Below, one piece after another: positions 7,615 to 16,192 of a stretch of 61,146 bases of DNA. A model generated the notes under the pieces. It had not been told where the DNA came from, ran no database searches, and saw nothing but the letters and a program-made list of their open reading frames with translations. Source of the DNA: Gemmobacter nectariphilus. Its GTDB lineage: Bacteria > Pseudomonadota > Alphaproteobacteria > Rhodobacterales > Rhodobacteraceae. The stretch covers positions 1 through 61,146 of the forward strand of contig DYMU01000011.1 of assembly GCA_020721445.1 (NCBI GenBank), given 5' to 3'. The translations under genes and the position numbers were made by a program. The number at the start of each line of letters is the position of its first letter. Position 1 is the first letter of the stretch.

Positions 7615-7632
7615 CCTCATATGTTTCTGAGG
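7615..7632. promoter_or_regulatory. Small inverted repeat at the alpA-like start
   Basis: CCTCA (7615-7619) and TGAGG (7628-7632) form a short dyad overlapping the 5' end of the regulator gene. Possible operator half of an autoregulatory circuit. Confidence 0.3.
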
Positions 7633-7637
7633 ATCAA

Positions 7638-7650
7638 CCTAGCCGCTAGG
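7638..7650. promoter_or_regulatory. Perfect palindrome CCTAGC-C-GCTAGG
   Basis: A 13-bp perfect dyad lies about 35 bp upstream of the AlpA-like start codon. Its position and symmetry suit an operator for a dimeric regulator. Confidence 0.4.
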
Positions 7651-7673
7651 GCACCAAATCAGGAAGTCGGGGC

Positions 7674-7704
7674 TTGTCCGGCAAAGGCTGGATTTGCCGG
7701 ACAA
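7674..7704. terminator. Strong 12-bp hairpin downstream of the 148-aa gene
   Basis: TTGTCCGGCAAA (7674-7685) and TTTGCCGGACAA (7693-7704) pair perfectly around a 7-base loop. It begins three bases after the minus-strand stop at 7708. There is no T-run after it, so it may be a processing or stabilising structure or a binding site and not a classic terminator. Confidence 0.45.
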
Positions 7705-7707
7705 CTA

Positions 7708-8154
7708 TTATTTTTCAGACACTTGCAGGCGTTCGCGTGAAGGCAGTTGCGAAACAGACGAACGGTCAAGCCATGCGTTGACAGTGCTGCGGCTTGGCAA
7801 GGTCGTGACACCGCCCGCGACCATTTCGCCTATCAGCGTCTTGAAGGCGTTGCGCGGTTTATAGGCTTTCAGTTCGACATATCGCGACGACCAATGCGCC
7901 TTGAATATCGCCGAATACTTCCCGTCGTCGCCGACTGCATTCAACAGCCCCAATGCCCGCATGAAGCGGTCGGCGTTGATTTCGCCTTGTGGCGTCAAAC
8001 CGACTTTCACGGCTTGGAAGAACCAAAGCGCAAGTTCGGGCGGCACGGGTTGCCCACAGGTCATGGCGTTTGCCATTTGCACAAGGCGGTCGCCCGCTTC
8101 TTCACCGGAATGCGGCAAATGCCCGTCGAACCCGCCGAACGGTAGCAGGGTCAT
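7708..8154 (-). CDS. Hypothetical protein (148 aa), coupled to the integrase
   Basis: The ATG at 8154 shares TAATG with the integrase stop, so the two are translationally coupled; that decides the start over an upstream in-frame extension to 8223. The protein is soluble, with no signal or membrane helix. It contains a Trp/Phe-rich core (ELALWFFQAVKVGL) and a C-terminal SRSTVNAWLDRS that resembles a DNA-contacting helix. No family recognised. Its coupling with the integrase suggests a role in integration, excision or early control. Confidence 0.6.
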   Translation of the reverse strand: MTLLPFGGFDGHLPHSGEEAGDRLVQMANAMTCGQPVPPELALWFFQAVKVGLTPQGEINADRFMRALGLLNAVGDDGKYSAIFKAHWSSRYVELKAYKPRNAFKTLIGEMVAGGVTTLPSRSTVNAWLDRSSVSQLPSRERLQVSEK

Positions 8155-9473
8155 TACGCAACCCCCGCCCGCAGTTGAACGACCTTTGCGGCGACCGCTT
8201 CGCCCTGACAGAAGCCCGCCCAAGCCGCCATCATGGCCCGGCGCTGTTCAACAAGATCGGTTCGGCGGTAACGCTGTTCAACTTCGTTGCCGACGCGATG
8301 CGCCAAGGCGATTTCGGATTGAATATTGTCGATACCCGCTTCGGTCGCCCAATCCTTGAAGGTGCTGCGAAGGCCATGCGGCACGGCAGGGCGCGGTTGC
8401 GGTGTTTCGGCGGGGTCTTCGGGTTGTGTCAGAACATGCGGGTCAATCCAGCCCTTGCCGTTCTTCTTCGCCTTGGCTTCGTTCATGCGCTTCATTACGG
8501 CGGAAATTGTGGCGTCTGACATTTCGCCACCACGGGGGGCCGGGAAGACAAGCGCCTTCGGGTCGTTGTGATCGGCTTCGAAGTTCGGAAGCGCCTTCAA
8601 GACGGCAATCGCGGCGTCAGACAAGGGCACCGAATGCGGTTTTTTCATCTTCATGCGAACGGCGGGGATAGTCCAAATCTTCGCCGCAAGGTCAATTTCG
8701 CCCCAAGTCGCCCCGCGAACTTCGCCCGACCGCGACGCGCAAAGGGTCACAAATTCCAGCGCCCGCGCTGCCATGCCTTCACGCTGGCGAAGATCGGCAA
8801 ACCATGTGGGCAAGTCGGCTTGCGGAATAGCAGGATGGTTCTGCGCTTCGGCCTTCTTTTGGTTCCCTATCCAGACTTCAAGCGTCTTCGGCGACGCCGG
8901 GTTGTCTGTTTCGCGGCAACCTTCGTCAATCGCCCAAGCGAACACGCTTTCCATACGACCGCGAACCCGGCGGGCCGTGTCGGTTTTCGTCGCCCAAATC
9001 GGCTTCAAAACTTCCTTCACGTCGTCAATCGTGATGGTGCCCACATCCTTGTCGCCAATCTTCGGCACGGCATGAAGGTCAAGGCTTGCCCGCCATTGCT
9101 TGCGGTGCTTGTCGCTGCGGAAGTCTTCGATGCGACCCGACTTCATGTATTCGTCAAGCGCGTCGGCAAAGGTTACGACCTTTGGCGCGTCGGGCACGAC
9201 CTTCTTTGCGCGGCGTTCTTCAACAGGATCACGCCCTTCCCGAACGACGACCCGCAGCCGATCAACTTCAATGCGGGCTTCTTTCAACGAAACGTCTTCA
9301 TACGACCCAAGGCCCATGCCGCGCATTTTGCCGTTGATGGTGTAGCGGAAGACCCAAGACTTCGTGCCCCAAACCGACACTTGCAGGTAAAGCCCCCTGC
9401 CGTCGCGGTAGTGACCGGGCTTCGTCTTGGCCTTCACCGTCTTGTCGTCCAGAAGATCGGAACCCCGTGCCAT
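8154..9473 (-). CDS. P4-type site-specific tyrosine recombinase (integrase)
   Basis: 439 aa, normal length for the P4 integrase family. The N-terminal arm-type DNA-binding domain (DUF4102-like) shows GHYRDGRGLYLQV and a predicted beta-hairpin. The core-binding domain spans about 100-200. The catalytic domain carries ASRSGEVR (first Arg, about 250), HGLRSTF (His-x-x-Arg, about 366), LAHRVG (His, about 388) and the nucleophile Tyr in RYRRTD (about 402), so the enzyme looks intact. It integrates and excises the element. The gene is the right-most of the island and is transcribed into it, the usual arrangement with an attachment site just upstream of the start. Confidence 0.93.
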   Translation of the reverse strand: MARGSDLLDDKTVKAKTKPGHYRDGRGLYLQVSVWGTKSWVFRYTINGKMRGMGLGSYEDVSLKEARIEVDRLRVVVREGRDPVEERRAKKVVPDAPKVVTFADALDEYMKSGRIEDFRSDKHRKQWRASLDLHAVPKIGDKDVGTITIDDVKEVLKPIWATKTDTARRVRGRMESVFAWAIDEGCRETDNPASPKTLEVWIGNQKKAEAQNHPAIPQADLPTWFADLRQREGMAARALEFVTLCASRSGEVRGATWGEIDLAAKIWTIPAVRMKMKKPHSVPLSDAAIAVLKALPNFEADHNDPKALVFPAPRGGEMSDATISAVMKRMNEAKAKKNGKGWIDPHVLTQPEDPAETPQPRPAVPHGLRSTFKDWATEAGIDNIQSEIALAHRVGNEVEQRYRRTDLVEQRRAMMAAWAGFCQGEAVAAKVVQLRAGVA

Positions 9474-9480
9474 GTGCTAT

Positions 9481-9501
9481 CCTACTCAATTCCTACTACA
9501 G
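9481..9501 (+). promoter_or_regulatory. Phased CCTACT repeats at the integrase start
   Basis: CCTACT at 9481-9486 and 9492-9497 are exactly 11 bp apart; the second extends into CTACTACAG, the same 9-mer found twice at 1676-1695. They lie 8 to 28 bp upstream of the integrase start codon, where arm-type sites or an integrase operator would be expected. Confidence 0.5.
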
Positions 9502-9620
9502 AAATTTGGCAGAAACAGGTGGACAACACAAGACGGCGGCAGACGACACAATGGGGCAAGCAATTGGAAACAATGGGAATTTTAGACTGTCCTAGACGCT
9601 GGCAGACATACCAATGGAAG

Positions 9621-9636
9621 CCCTACGGGCTGCCAC
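9621..9636 (+). repeat. 16-bp direct repeat, copy 2 (possible att-like site)
   Basis: Identical to 1609-1624. It lies about 150 bp outside the integrase start, the place where P4-type elements normally keep an attachment core. Confidence 0.3.
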
Positions 9637-10132
9637 CTTTCCCTGCAAGCTTGTGCTGTATCTGGCCGCTGCTTTATCGGCAGCTCCGGCGTCGGCCCTG
9701 TGCCGATCAAGGCACACGCAGCGTTCCGCGTGGCCACGGATGGCGTTTGACATGTTGGCAGGCATGTTCCTATACCAGTTCCAGATCGCTTCAGATGGGG
9801 TGTGAATGGCTTTGTCGCGATGTAAGCCGCCCGTGTGGCGCTTGCAGATAGCCGGACAGTCTGGGCGAAGTGGCTCGGGTCTTGCGGCGGAGCGGACAAG
9901 CATCCGTCAAGGCGATGGTCCTCGCGATATTTTCGGTCTGGTTTCGATCTTTTCCGCATTGGACTGAACCGTTTTCGACTATTCTGGCCCAGTCTGTCGC
10001 AAGCAGGAAGGATGATTTCGGCCAGCCTGCCACAGCCCTTCTGACAAGACACTGACACTTCAATCCGCGACGGCGACCGCCGACGACATGCCGACGATGC
10101 CGCCGCCTCCTTTAGCTCAGGTGCGGCCGATA

Positions 10133-11854
10133 ATGAAAAACCAGACCCCGACGCCAGACGATGCGCCAAGCTTTGCCGAACTTTTCACCCCGAAACTGAT
10201 CACCGTCCTGCGCGAAGGCTATGGCTTGGCGCAGTTGCGCGCCGATGCTGTGGCCGGACTGACCGTCGCCATCGTTGCCCTGCCATTGTCGATGGCCATT
10301 GCCATCGCTTCGGGCGCGTCCCCGGCGCAGGGACTTTACACCGCCATCGTCGGCGGGTTTCTTGTCTCGATGCTGGGTGGATCGCGCTTCCAGATCGGCG
10401 GGCCGGCGGGCGCTTTCATTGTGCTGGTGGCCAGCACGGTGGCGCTGCACGGGATGGATGGCCTGATCCTGGCGACCTTCCTGTCGGGTCTGATGCTGAT
10501 GGTCGTCGGGTTCTTGCGGCTTGGCACCTTCATCAAGTTCATTCCGTTTCCGGTAACGGTCGGCTTTACCGCCGGGATTGCCGTCATCATCTTCGCCAGC
10601 CAGATCAAGGAATTGTTCGGGCTGACGCTGGAGGGCGAGCCTGGCGCGTTGCTGGAAAAGCTGCCGGCCCTGTGGGAGGTGCGCACCAGCCTCACCCCGG
10701 CCGCGGTTGCGGTGTCATTGGCAACCATCGGCATCATCCTTGGCCTGCGCCGCTGGCGGCCGCATTGGCCCGGCATGCTGATTGCGGTCGGATTGGCGGC
10801 AGGGGCGACGGCGCTGCTGGCGCTGCCCATTCAGACCATCGGCACAAAGTTTGGCGGCATCCCGTCATCGCTGCCTGCCCCCAGCCTGCCTGACTGGTCG
10901 ATGGACAAGATCATGGCCGTCTTGCCGGCGGCCATTTCCTTCACGCTGCTGGGCGCGATAGAATCGCTTCTGTCGGCGGTTGTTGCCGATGGCATGACCG
11001 GACGTCGGCACCGGTCGAACAACGAGTTGGTGGCGCAAGGGGTGGCGAACATCGGGTCATCGGTGTTTGGCGGCTTTTGCGTGACCGGAACCATCGCCCG
11101 GACCGCAACCAATGTGCGCGCCGGTGCCCATGGCCCGGTCGCGGGCATGCTGCATGCCGTGTTCATCCTTTTGTTCATGATGGTGGCAGCGCCGCTGGCG
11201 GGCTTTATCCCGCTGGCCGCCTTGGCCGGGGTTCTGGCGGTTGTTGCCTGGAACATGATCGAGAAACCCGCCATTGCCATCCTGCTGCGGTCGGGCTGGG
11301 GCGAGGCGACGGTTCTGGGGGCCACCTTCTTTCTGACGATCTTCCGCGATCTGACCGAAGCCATCGTGGTGGGCTTTGCGCTTGGCTCGGTCTTGTTCAT
11401 CCACCGGATGAGCCTGACCACGGCCGTGGCAACCGACACACCGTTTGTCGGCCGCGACGAGGCCGATGCCAGCCACCCGCGCAAGGCCTATGACGAGGCG
11501 ATGGCCGCCAATCCCGATGTGGTGATCTACCGGATTTCCGGTGCCTTGTTCTTTGGCGCGACAGCCTCGATCGGGTCGGTGCTGGACCGGATACAAGACA
11601 ACCACAAGGCGCTGATCGTCGATTTTTCGATGGTGCCGTTTCTGGACTCGACAGGGGCCAACATGATCGAGGGTCTGGCGCACAAGGCCCACAAACGGGG
11701 CGTGGCGTTGTGGCTGACAGGTGCAAGCCGCGATATCCAGCGGGTGTTCGTGACCCATGGGCTGAAAAAGCCGCTGGTACATTATGCGGCGAGCATCGAC
11801 GACGCGGTTGCAGGCTTTCGCAACAGCGCCGAGGCGGGGCGTGAGGCGGCCTGA
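10133..11854 (+). CDS. SulP/SLC26 family anion permease with STAS domain
   Basis: 573 aa from the ATG at 10133 (an in-frame ATG at 10088 adds 15 Pro-rich residues and is less likely). The N-terminal two thirds form the multi-pass SulP transport domain, including the family-typical GGSRFQIGGPAGAFIVLVA and the repeated PAAISFTLLGAIESLLSAVV segment. The C-terminal ~110 residues are a STAS domain with VDFSMVPFLDSTGANMIEGL, where the Asp-Ser-Thr motif is the conserved phospho-regulatory site of this fold. Substrate may be sulfate, bicarbonate or another anion; the sequence alone does not decide. First chromosomal gene beyond the element. Confidence 0.9.
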   Translation: MKNQTPTPDDAPSFAELFTPKLITVLREGYGLAQLRADAVAGLTVAIVALPLSMAIAIASGASPAQGLYTAIVGGFLVSMLGGSRFQIGGPAGAFIVLVASTVALHGMDGLILATFLSGLMLMVVGFLRLGTFIKFIPFPVTVGFTAGIAVIIFASQIKELFGLTLEGEPGALLEKLPALWEVRTSLTPAAVAVSLATIGIILGLRRWRPHWPGMLIAVGLAAGATALLALPIQTIGTKFGGIPSSLPAPSLPDWSMDKIMAVLPAAISFTLLGAIESLLSAVVADGMTGRRHRSNNELVAQGVANIGSSVFGGFCVTGTIARTATNVRAGAHGPVAGMLHAVFILLFMMVAAPLAGFIPLAALAGVLAVVAWNMIEKPAIAILLRSGWGEATVLGATFFLTIFRDLTEAIVVGFALGSVLFIHRMSLTTAVATDTPFVGRDEADASHPRKAYDEAMAANPDVVIYRISGALFFGATASIGSVLDRIQDNHKALIVDFSMVPFLDSTGANMIEGLAHKAHKRGVALWLTGASRDIQRVFVTHGLKKPLVHYAASIDDAVAGFRNSAEAGREAA

Positions 11855-11949
11855 CGCCGGGGCCTTGCGCCAGACATGCATCGCTGCGGCCAAGACACCT
11901 GGTGTGCGGTCCTGCCCGCAGCCAGCACCGCAGCCACAGCCCGCCTGAT

Positions 11950-12624
11950 CTAGCCGGTCACCCGCCCGTCACCCACCACGATCTGCCGGGAACAGGTTGC
12001 GGCGATCTTTTCGTCATGGGTCGAGATCAGGAAAGTGGTGCCCTCATCGCGGTTGATCTGGCCGATCAACTCCATCACCTGCAAGGCCGAGGCGCGGTCA
12101 AGGTTGCCGGTGGGTTCGTCGGCCAGCACCAGTTCGGGCGCGTTCATCAGGGCGCGGGCCACGGCGACGCGCTGCTTTTGCCCGCCCGACAGCTTGGTCG
12201 AGGCAAAGTTGATGCGTCCAGCCAGCCCCATCCGGGTCAGCAACTCCTTGCCGCGGGTGCGGGCGGCGGCGGTTTCGCGACCTTCGCGGATGGCGGTGGG
12301 GAAGATCACGTTTTCCAGCGCGGTAAAGTCTGGCAACAGATTGTGGAACTGGAACACAAAGCCGATGTGCCGGTTGCGAAATTGGGTCAGTTCGGCATCG
12401 CTGGCAATGGTCAGGTCCACCCCCAGCATCTGATGCGTGCCCGATGTCGGCTGCATCAGCGTGCCCAGAATGGTCAGCAAGGTGCTTTTGCCCGACCCCG
12501 ATGGCCCCAGAAGCGCCGCCATCTGGCCCTTTTCCAGCGTCAGGTTCAGCCCGCGCAACACATGGGTTGCGGTATCACCTTCCCCGAAGGTCTTGACCAG
12601 ATCGCTGACGCCCAGCAGCATCAT
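11950..12624 (-). CDS. ABC transporter ATP-binding protein (MacB/LolD type)
   Basis: 224 aa, the length of a stand-alone LolD/MacB-type ATPase. Walker A GPSGSGKST (40-48), a Q-loop at VFQFHNLLP, the signature LSGGQKQRVAVA, Walker B LVLADEP followed by TGNLD, and H-loop STHD are all intact. It overlaps the permease gene by 4 bp and forms a three-gene set with it and the adaptor protein: ATPase, FtsX-like permease, periplasmic adaptor. Such sets export peptides, macrolides or lipids by a mechanotransmission mechanism; substrate unknown. Confidence 0.9.
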   Translation of the reverse strand: MMLLGVSDLVKTFGEGDTATHVLRGLNLTLEKGQMAALLGPSGSGKSTLLTILGTLMQPTSGTHQMLGVDLTIASDAELTQFRNRHIGFVFQFHNLLPDFTALENVIFPTAIREGRETAAARTRGKELLTRMGLAGRINFASTKLSGGQKQRVAVARALMNAPELVLADEPTGNLDRASALQVMELIGQINRDEGTTFLISTHDEKIAATCSRQIVVGDGRVTG

Positions 12625-13826
12625 TGGCCGATGGCCGTGACCGGATCGACCCGTGCTGCCGCCCGCGCCGGCAGGATCGACGCAGCGACAGCCCCGATCA
12701 CCGTCAGGATGATGGCAAGGTCATACGAGCCTTGGGTGATGTCCATCGGCAAGGTGCCGGACCGAAACGCCTCACGGGTGGGAAAGGGCAGCAGCGCCAG
12801 GTATCCGACCCCCGCGCCCAACAGCCCGCCCATCACCCCGATCAGCGCGCCTTGCAGCACAAACACCGCCACCACGAAATTGCGCGACGCCCCCATCGCC
12901 CGCATGATCCCGATCTCGGGCCGCCGGCGATAGGTGGACAGCAACAGCGCCGAGGCAACGCCGATGATGATGGTGATCATCGCAAAGGTTTTCAGGAAAT
13001 AACCGGTCTGCGCCTGGGCCTTCAGCGCCTCCAGCAGTTGCGCGCCGTCTTCGGTCCAGGACTTTGCCGCCAGACCGGTCAGCCCTTCGATGCGCAGGGC
13101 GGCGCCATCGGCGGCATAGATGTCGAACAGCTTGATCTCGATCCGGCTGACACCCTGCGGCATGGCAAACAGCGTGCGCGCGGTGGACAGGCTGACATAG
13201 GCCATCCGCCGATCGGGGCCCCCGCCGCTGCCGATCTGGTAGATTCCGGTAAGGGTCAGGGCGGCGTCGATCCCGTCGGTCGATTGCAGTTGCACGGTCT
13301 GGCCCAGCGACAGGCCCATGTCTTCCACCAGACTGCGGCCCAGCACGACAGCCCCGGTGCGCAACCGGGCATCGCCCTGCACAAGGTAGCCGTCCAGATC
13401 CAGGATCGCGGATTCGCGCCCCGGTTCCAGCCCGATGATCGACACCTGCGACACCTGTGTGCCCCGGCGCAGAAACCCCGCCCCGGTGATCTGCGGCGAC
13501 ACCGCCTTGACCTCGGGCAGGGCCTCGATCAGCGGCAGAAAACTGATCGCCGCGCGCAACTCCGGCGTCTCGGTCGAAGGTTCCTGCACCAGCAGCACGG
13601 TGCCGGGCGGCGTGATCAGCAGGGCAGGGTCCGTCGCCTCGGCCTCGATCGTGACATGCGACATGTCCCCCGCCGTGCGCGACAGGATGAATTCGGCCAG
13701 TCCGCCGATCAGGGCCGACGTGAAAATGAAGATGAACACCCCCACCGCGACGCCCACCACCAAAAGTGCTGTCTGCGCCTTGGAGGCGGTCAGATAGCGG
13801 CCAGCGAATTTCAATGCATACAGCAT
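12621..13826 (-). CDS. ABC transporter permease, FtsX/MacB family
   Basis: 401 aa with the MacB layout: one N-terminal membrane helix (about 20-42), a large periplasmic MacB_PCD-like domain (about 45-270), then three C-terminal membrane helices (about 280-400) containing RRPEIGIMRAMGAS, the conserved FtsX-domain coupling motif. The start ATG shares one base with the stop of the adaptor gene (TGATG). Works with the ATPase at 11950 and the adaptor at 13826 in the inner membrane. Confidence 0.88.
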   Translation of the reverse strand: MLYALKFAGRYLTASKAQTALLVVGVAVGVFIFIFTSALIGGLAEFILSRTAGDMSHVTIEAEATDPALLITPPGTVLLVQEPSTETPELRAAISFLPLIEALPEVKAVSPQITGAGFLRRGTQVSQVSIIGLEPGRESAILDLDGYLVQGDARLRTGAVVLGRSLVEDMGLSLGQTVQLQSTDGIDAALTLTGIYQIGSGGGPDRRMAYVSLSTARTLFAMPQGVSRIEIKLFDIYAADGAALRIEGLTGLAAKSWTEDGAQLLEALKAQAQTGYFLKTFAMITIIIGVASALLLSTYRRRPEIGIMRAMGASRNFVVAVFVLQGALIGVMGGLLGAGVGYLALLPFPTREAFRSGTLPMDITQGSYDLAIILTVIGAVAASILPARAAARVDPVTAIGQ

Positions 13827-14893
13827 CAGGGGGCCGCCTGACGGACGGCCAGACTATCCGTTAAACCGGTGCTGTCCACGATGACCTTGTCGCCTTCGGC
13901 CAGCCCTTCGGTCACGATCAGCCGGGCGGCGGGCCAGTCGATCACCGCAACCGGGGTTCGCACGGCGCGGTCGGCCCGCAGTACATAAACCGCGCCGCCT
14001 TGCAGGGCGGTGCGCGGCACCGTCAGCGCATTGCGGGCGTCAACCACGATATTGGCGGTCACGGTCAGGCCGACAGGCGCGCGCACCGGGCTGTCAAAGC
14101 CGATCTTCACCGCCAGCCCGCCCGTCGCCGGATCAACCCGGGGCGAGACAAAGCTGACCGCACCGGCCAGGGTTTCGCGCTGTCCGACCAATTGCAGCGT
14201 CGCCGGCTGACCCAGTGCAATCTGGGTGGCATAGGCCTCGTCGACATCGGTTTCGACCAGCAGCACCGACACATCGGCCAGCGCGAACAGCGGCGTTGTC
14301 GGGTCTACCAACTGGCCCGGATCGACCGAGCGGGTCAGGATCGTGCCCGACATCGCGGCCAGAACCGTAAAGCGCGACAACTGGATCGTGGCCTGATCCA
14401 GCAGGGCGGCCAGCCGGGCCACATCCTGCGCGGCCCCCTCCAGCGCCAGTTGCGCCTCTTCCAGCCGTGATCTTGCGATGATCGCGCCCAGATCGCGGTC
14501 GCGCCCATAGGTGGCGGCGGCCAACGCCTGCTGGGTACGGCCTTGTTCCAGCGCGGATTTGGCCTGCAAGACAACGGCTTGCTGCTGACGGTCGTCCAGC
14601 CGGGCCAGCAACGCGCCGCTTGTGACGCTGTCGCCCTCGGCCACCAGCAATTCCGTCACCGTGCCGCTGACGGCAGACCGGATCAGCACCGACTCGCGCG
14701 CGGCAATCTTGCCGTTCACCGCCAGCACACGGCTGACCGGGCCAAGGGTTGCAACCTCGACCCTGACCTCGGGCACCGCCTGCGACAGGGACTGCCACCA
14801 CAGCGCACCGCCCGCGATCAGGGCTGCTATGACAGCGATCGCGATCCAGCGCGCGCCCCGACGGGTGGGCCTTGGTTTCACCTGTTCAGGCAT
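13826..14893 (-). CDS. Periplasmic adaptor subunit (membrane fusion protein, HlyD/MacA-like)
   Basis: 355 aa from the ATG at 14893. One N-terminal membrane anchor (IAIAVIAALIAGGALWW), then the usual adaptor order: beta-barrel strand, lipoyl half (SAVSGTVTELLVAEGDSV), a helical hairpin (about 100-165), second lipoyl half (AAMSGTILTRSVDPGQLV) and C-terminal barrel. It links the inner-membrane ABC permease to an outer-membrane channel, which is not encoded nearby. First gene of the three-gene operon. Confidence 0.88.
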   Translation of the reverse strand: MPEQVKPRPTRRGARWIAIAVIAALIAGGALWWQSLSQAVPEVRVEVATLGPVSRVLAVNGKIAARESVLIRSAVSGTVTELLVAEGDSVTSGALLARLDDRQQQAVVLQAKSALEQGRTQQALAAATYGRDRDLGAIIARSRLEEAQLALEGAAQDVARLAALLDQATIQLSRFTVLAAMSGTILTRSVDPGQLVDPTTPLFALADVSVLLVETDVDEAYATQIALGQPATLQLVGQRETLAGAVSFVSPRVDPATGGLAVKIGFDSPVRAPVGLTVTANIVVDARNALTVPRTALQGGAVYVLRADRAVRTPVAVIDWPAARLIVTEGLAEGDKVIVDSTGLTDSLAVRQAAP

Positions 14894-15058
14894 CAATGAG
14901 TTTCAATTGGTTTACATCCCCTCAAGGACAAGGTTCTGACAAGGATAAAGGTTCCCGGCGGTCTGGATGCTGATCTGGCGCAAGTCCTGATCGGTTTCTT
15001 GCAGCCCGCCCTGCGCAACCGCGTGCCGAAAACAGCCCTCCAGATCGCCCATGCCCGA

Positions 15059-16192
15059 TCACTTTGGCACCGAAGCCGCCTGAAGGCGACGGGTGCGCAG
15101 CCAGTTGATCGCCAATGCGATCAGGGTGTATCCGGTGGCAAGCCCCAGCAGCACAAGGACTTTGTCGGTCACGGCAGCAAGGCCCGCCCCCATCTGGTCA
15201 AGCTGCACAAAGGCCGACATGGCCGAGGTCGAGGGGACAAGCTGTGCCATCAGATGCAAGGGGGCGGGCATGCTTTCGATCGGCCAGGATATGCCTGACA
15301 GAAAGAACAGCGGCAGCCCCAGCACCACCAGCAAGACGACCACCCCTTCGCGCTGCGGCACCAGTTGCGACAGGGCAAATCCCATCGCGGTCACCGCCAT
15401 CAGGAACGGGATCGCCACGGCATAAAGGTGCCACCAGACACCGATGCGCGGATAGCCATACAGCACCGGCAGGATCATCTGCGTGGCAAGCGTCCACAGA
15501 CTGTAAAGCAGGATATAGGCCAAGGGCGCTGCGATCATCGCAAGCCCCGAGGCAGGCTTGCGGCCGGCATGCAAGATGCCGATCCCCATCAGCAGGGTCT
15601 GCTGCAAGATCAGCACGAAGGCCGCGGGGATCACATAGCTGGCATAGCCGCCCTGCGGATTGAACAGCGCCACCGGGGTGATGGTCACGGGGGCCACCAG
15701 AACCTGCGCCAAGCCGGGGTCGATGCCGGTGGCGGTCAGCCGGGCATACTGGATTTCGGCGCCAAGGCTGCGCGCGGCGCTGGTGACCGCGCCCATCATC
15801 GCGCCATAAAGCAAGAAATAGCCCGCATCGCCATAGGCGGCGATCGGGGCCGCCTGACCGTTCAACAGGTCACGTTCAAAATGCGGCGGCACGATCACGA
15901 TGCCCGAAACCTCGCGCGCAAAGAAAAGGGCCTGTGCCTTGGGCAGGTCGGTGGGGGTTGCAGCCACATCGGCGCTTTCGGCGGCGTCGATGCGGCGGGT
16001 CAATTCGCGACTGGCGGTTGATCCATCCAGATCCACCACCGCCACCGGCACATCGCGCACCACCTCGGCGATGTAGGGTTGCGGATACAGCGCCGCATAA
16101 ATCAGGATCGACACGATCATGGTTGATCGCGCCGCGGCATCGGCAAACAGGGCGCGCAGGGCGGCCAAAATCTCGCGGATCAGCGCCATCAT
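15059..16192 (-). CDS. ABC-2 type permease (second of a pair)
   Basis: 377 aa. The long in-frame extension upstream of 16192 is rejected because it lies inside the preceding permease gene and has shadow-frame composition; the ATG at 16192 overlaps the neighbour's TGA (ATGA). Topology is typical ABC2_membrane_3: one N-terminal helix, a large extracytoplasmic domain (VPVAVVDLDGS... to about 190), then five or six helices. Close sequence relation to the next gene suggests duplication. No ATP-binding subunit lies beside the pair. Confidence 0.85.
   Translation of the reverse strand: MMALIREILAALRALFADAAARSTMIVSILIYAALYPQPYIAEVVRDVPVAVVDLDGSTASRELTRRIDAAESADVAATPTDLPKAQALFFAREVSGIVIVPPHFERDLLNGQAAPIAAYGDAGYFLLYGAMMGAVTSAARSLGAEIQYARLTATGIDPGLAQVLVAPVTITPVALFNPQGGYASYVIPAAFVLILQQTLLMGIGILHAGRKPASGLAMIAAPLAYILLYSLWTLATQMILPVLYGYPRIGVWWHLYAVAIPFLMAVTAMGFALSQLVPQREGVVVLLVVLGLPLFFLSGISWPIESMPAPLHLMAQLVPSTSAMSAFVQLDQMGAGLAAVTDKVLVLLGLATGYTLIALAINWLRTRRLQAASVPK

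Larger units (their letters stand above)
9474..10132. other. Right boundary region of the element; no gene seen
   Basis: No reading frame here has convincing composition or recognisable similarity. It includes phased repeats at 9481-9501 and the second copy of a 16-bp repeat at 9621-9636. Base composition rises towards the chromosomal level after about 9.65 kb, so the element's right end probably lies between the integrase and that point. No tRNA gene is visible. Confidence 0.5.

Noticed and set aside
9474-10132. tRNA gene as attachment site of the P4-type integrase
   Set aside because: No cloverleaf or T-loop sequence could be found near the integrase start.
9582-10169. Open frames between the integrase and the SulP gene
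   Set aside because: No recognisable similarity, no ribosome-binding site, and Arg/Ser/Ala-rich composition typical of chance frames.
11057-11893. 278-residue minus-strand frame over the SulP gene
   Set aside because: Shadow of the SulP permease, His/Gly/Arg-rich, no domain.
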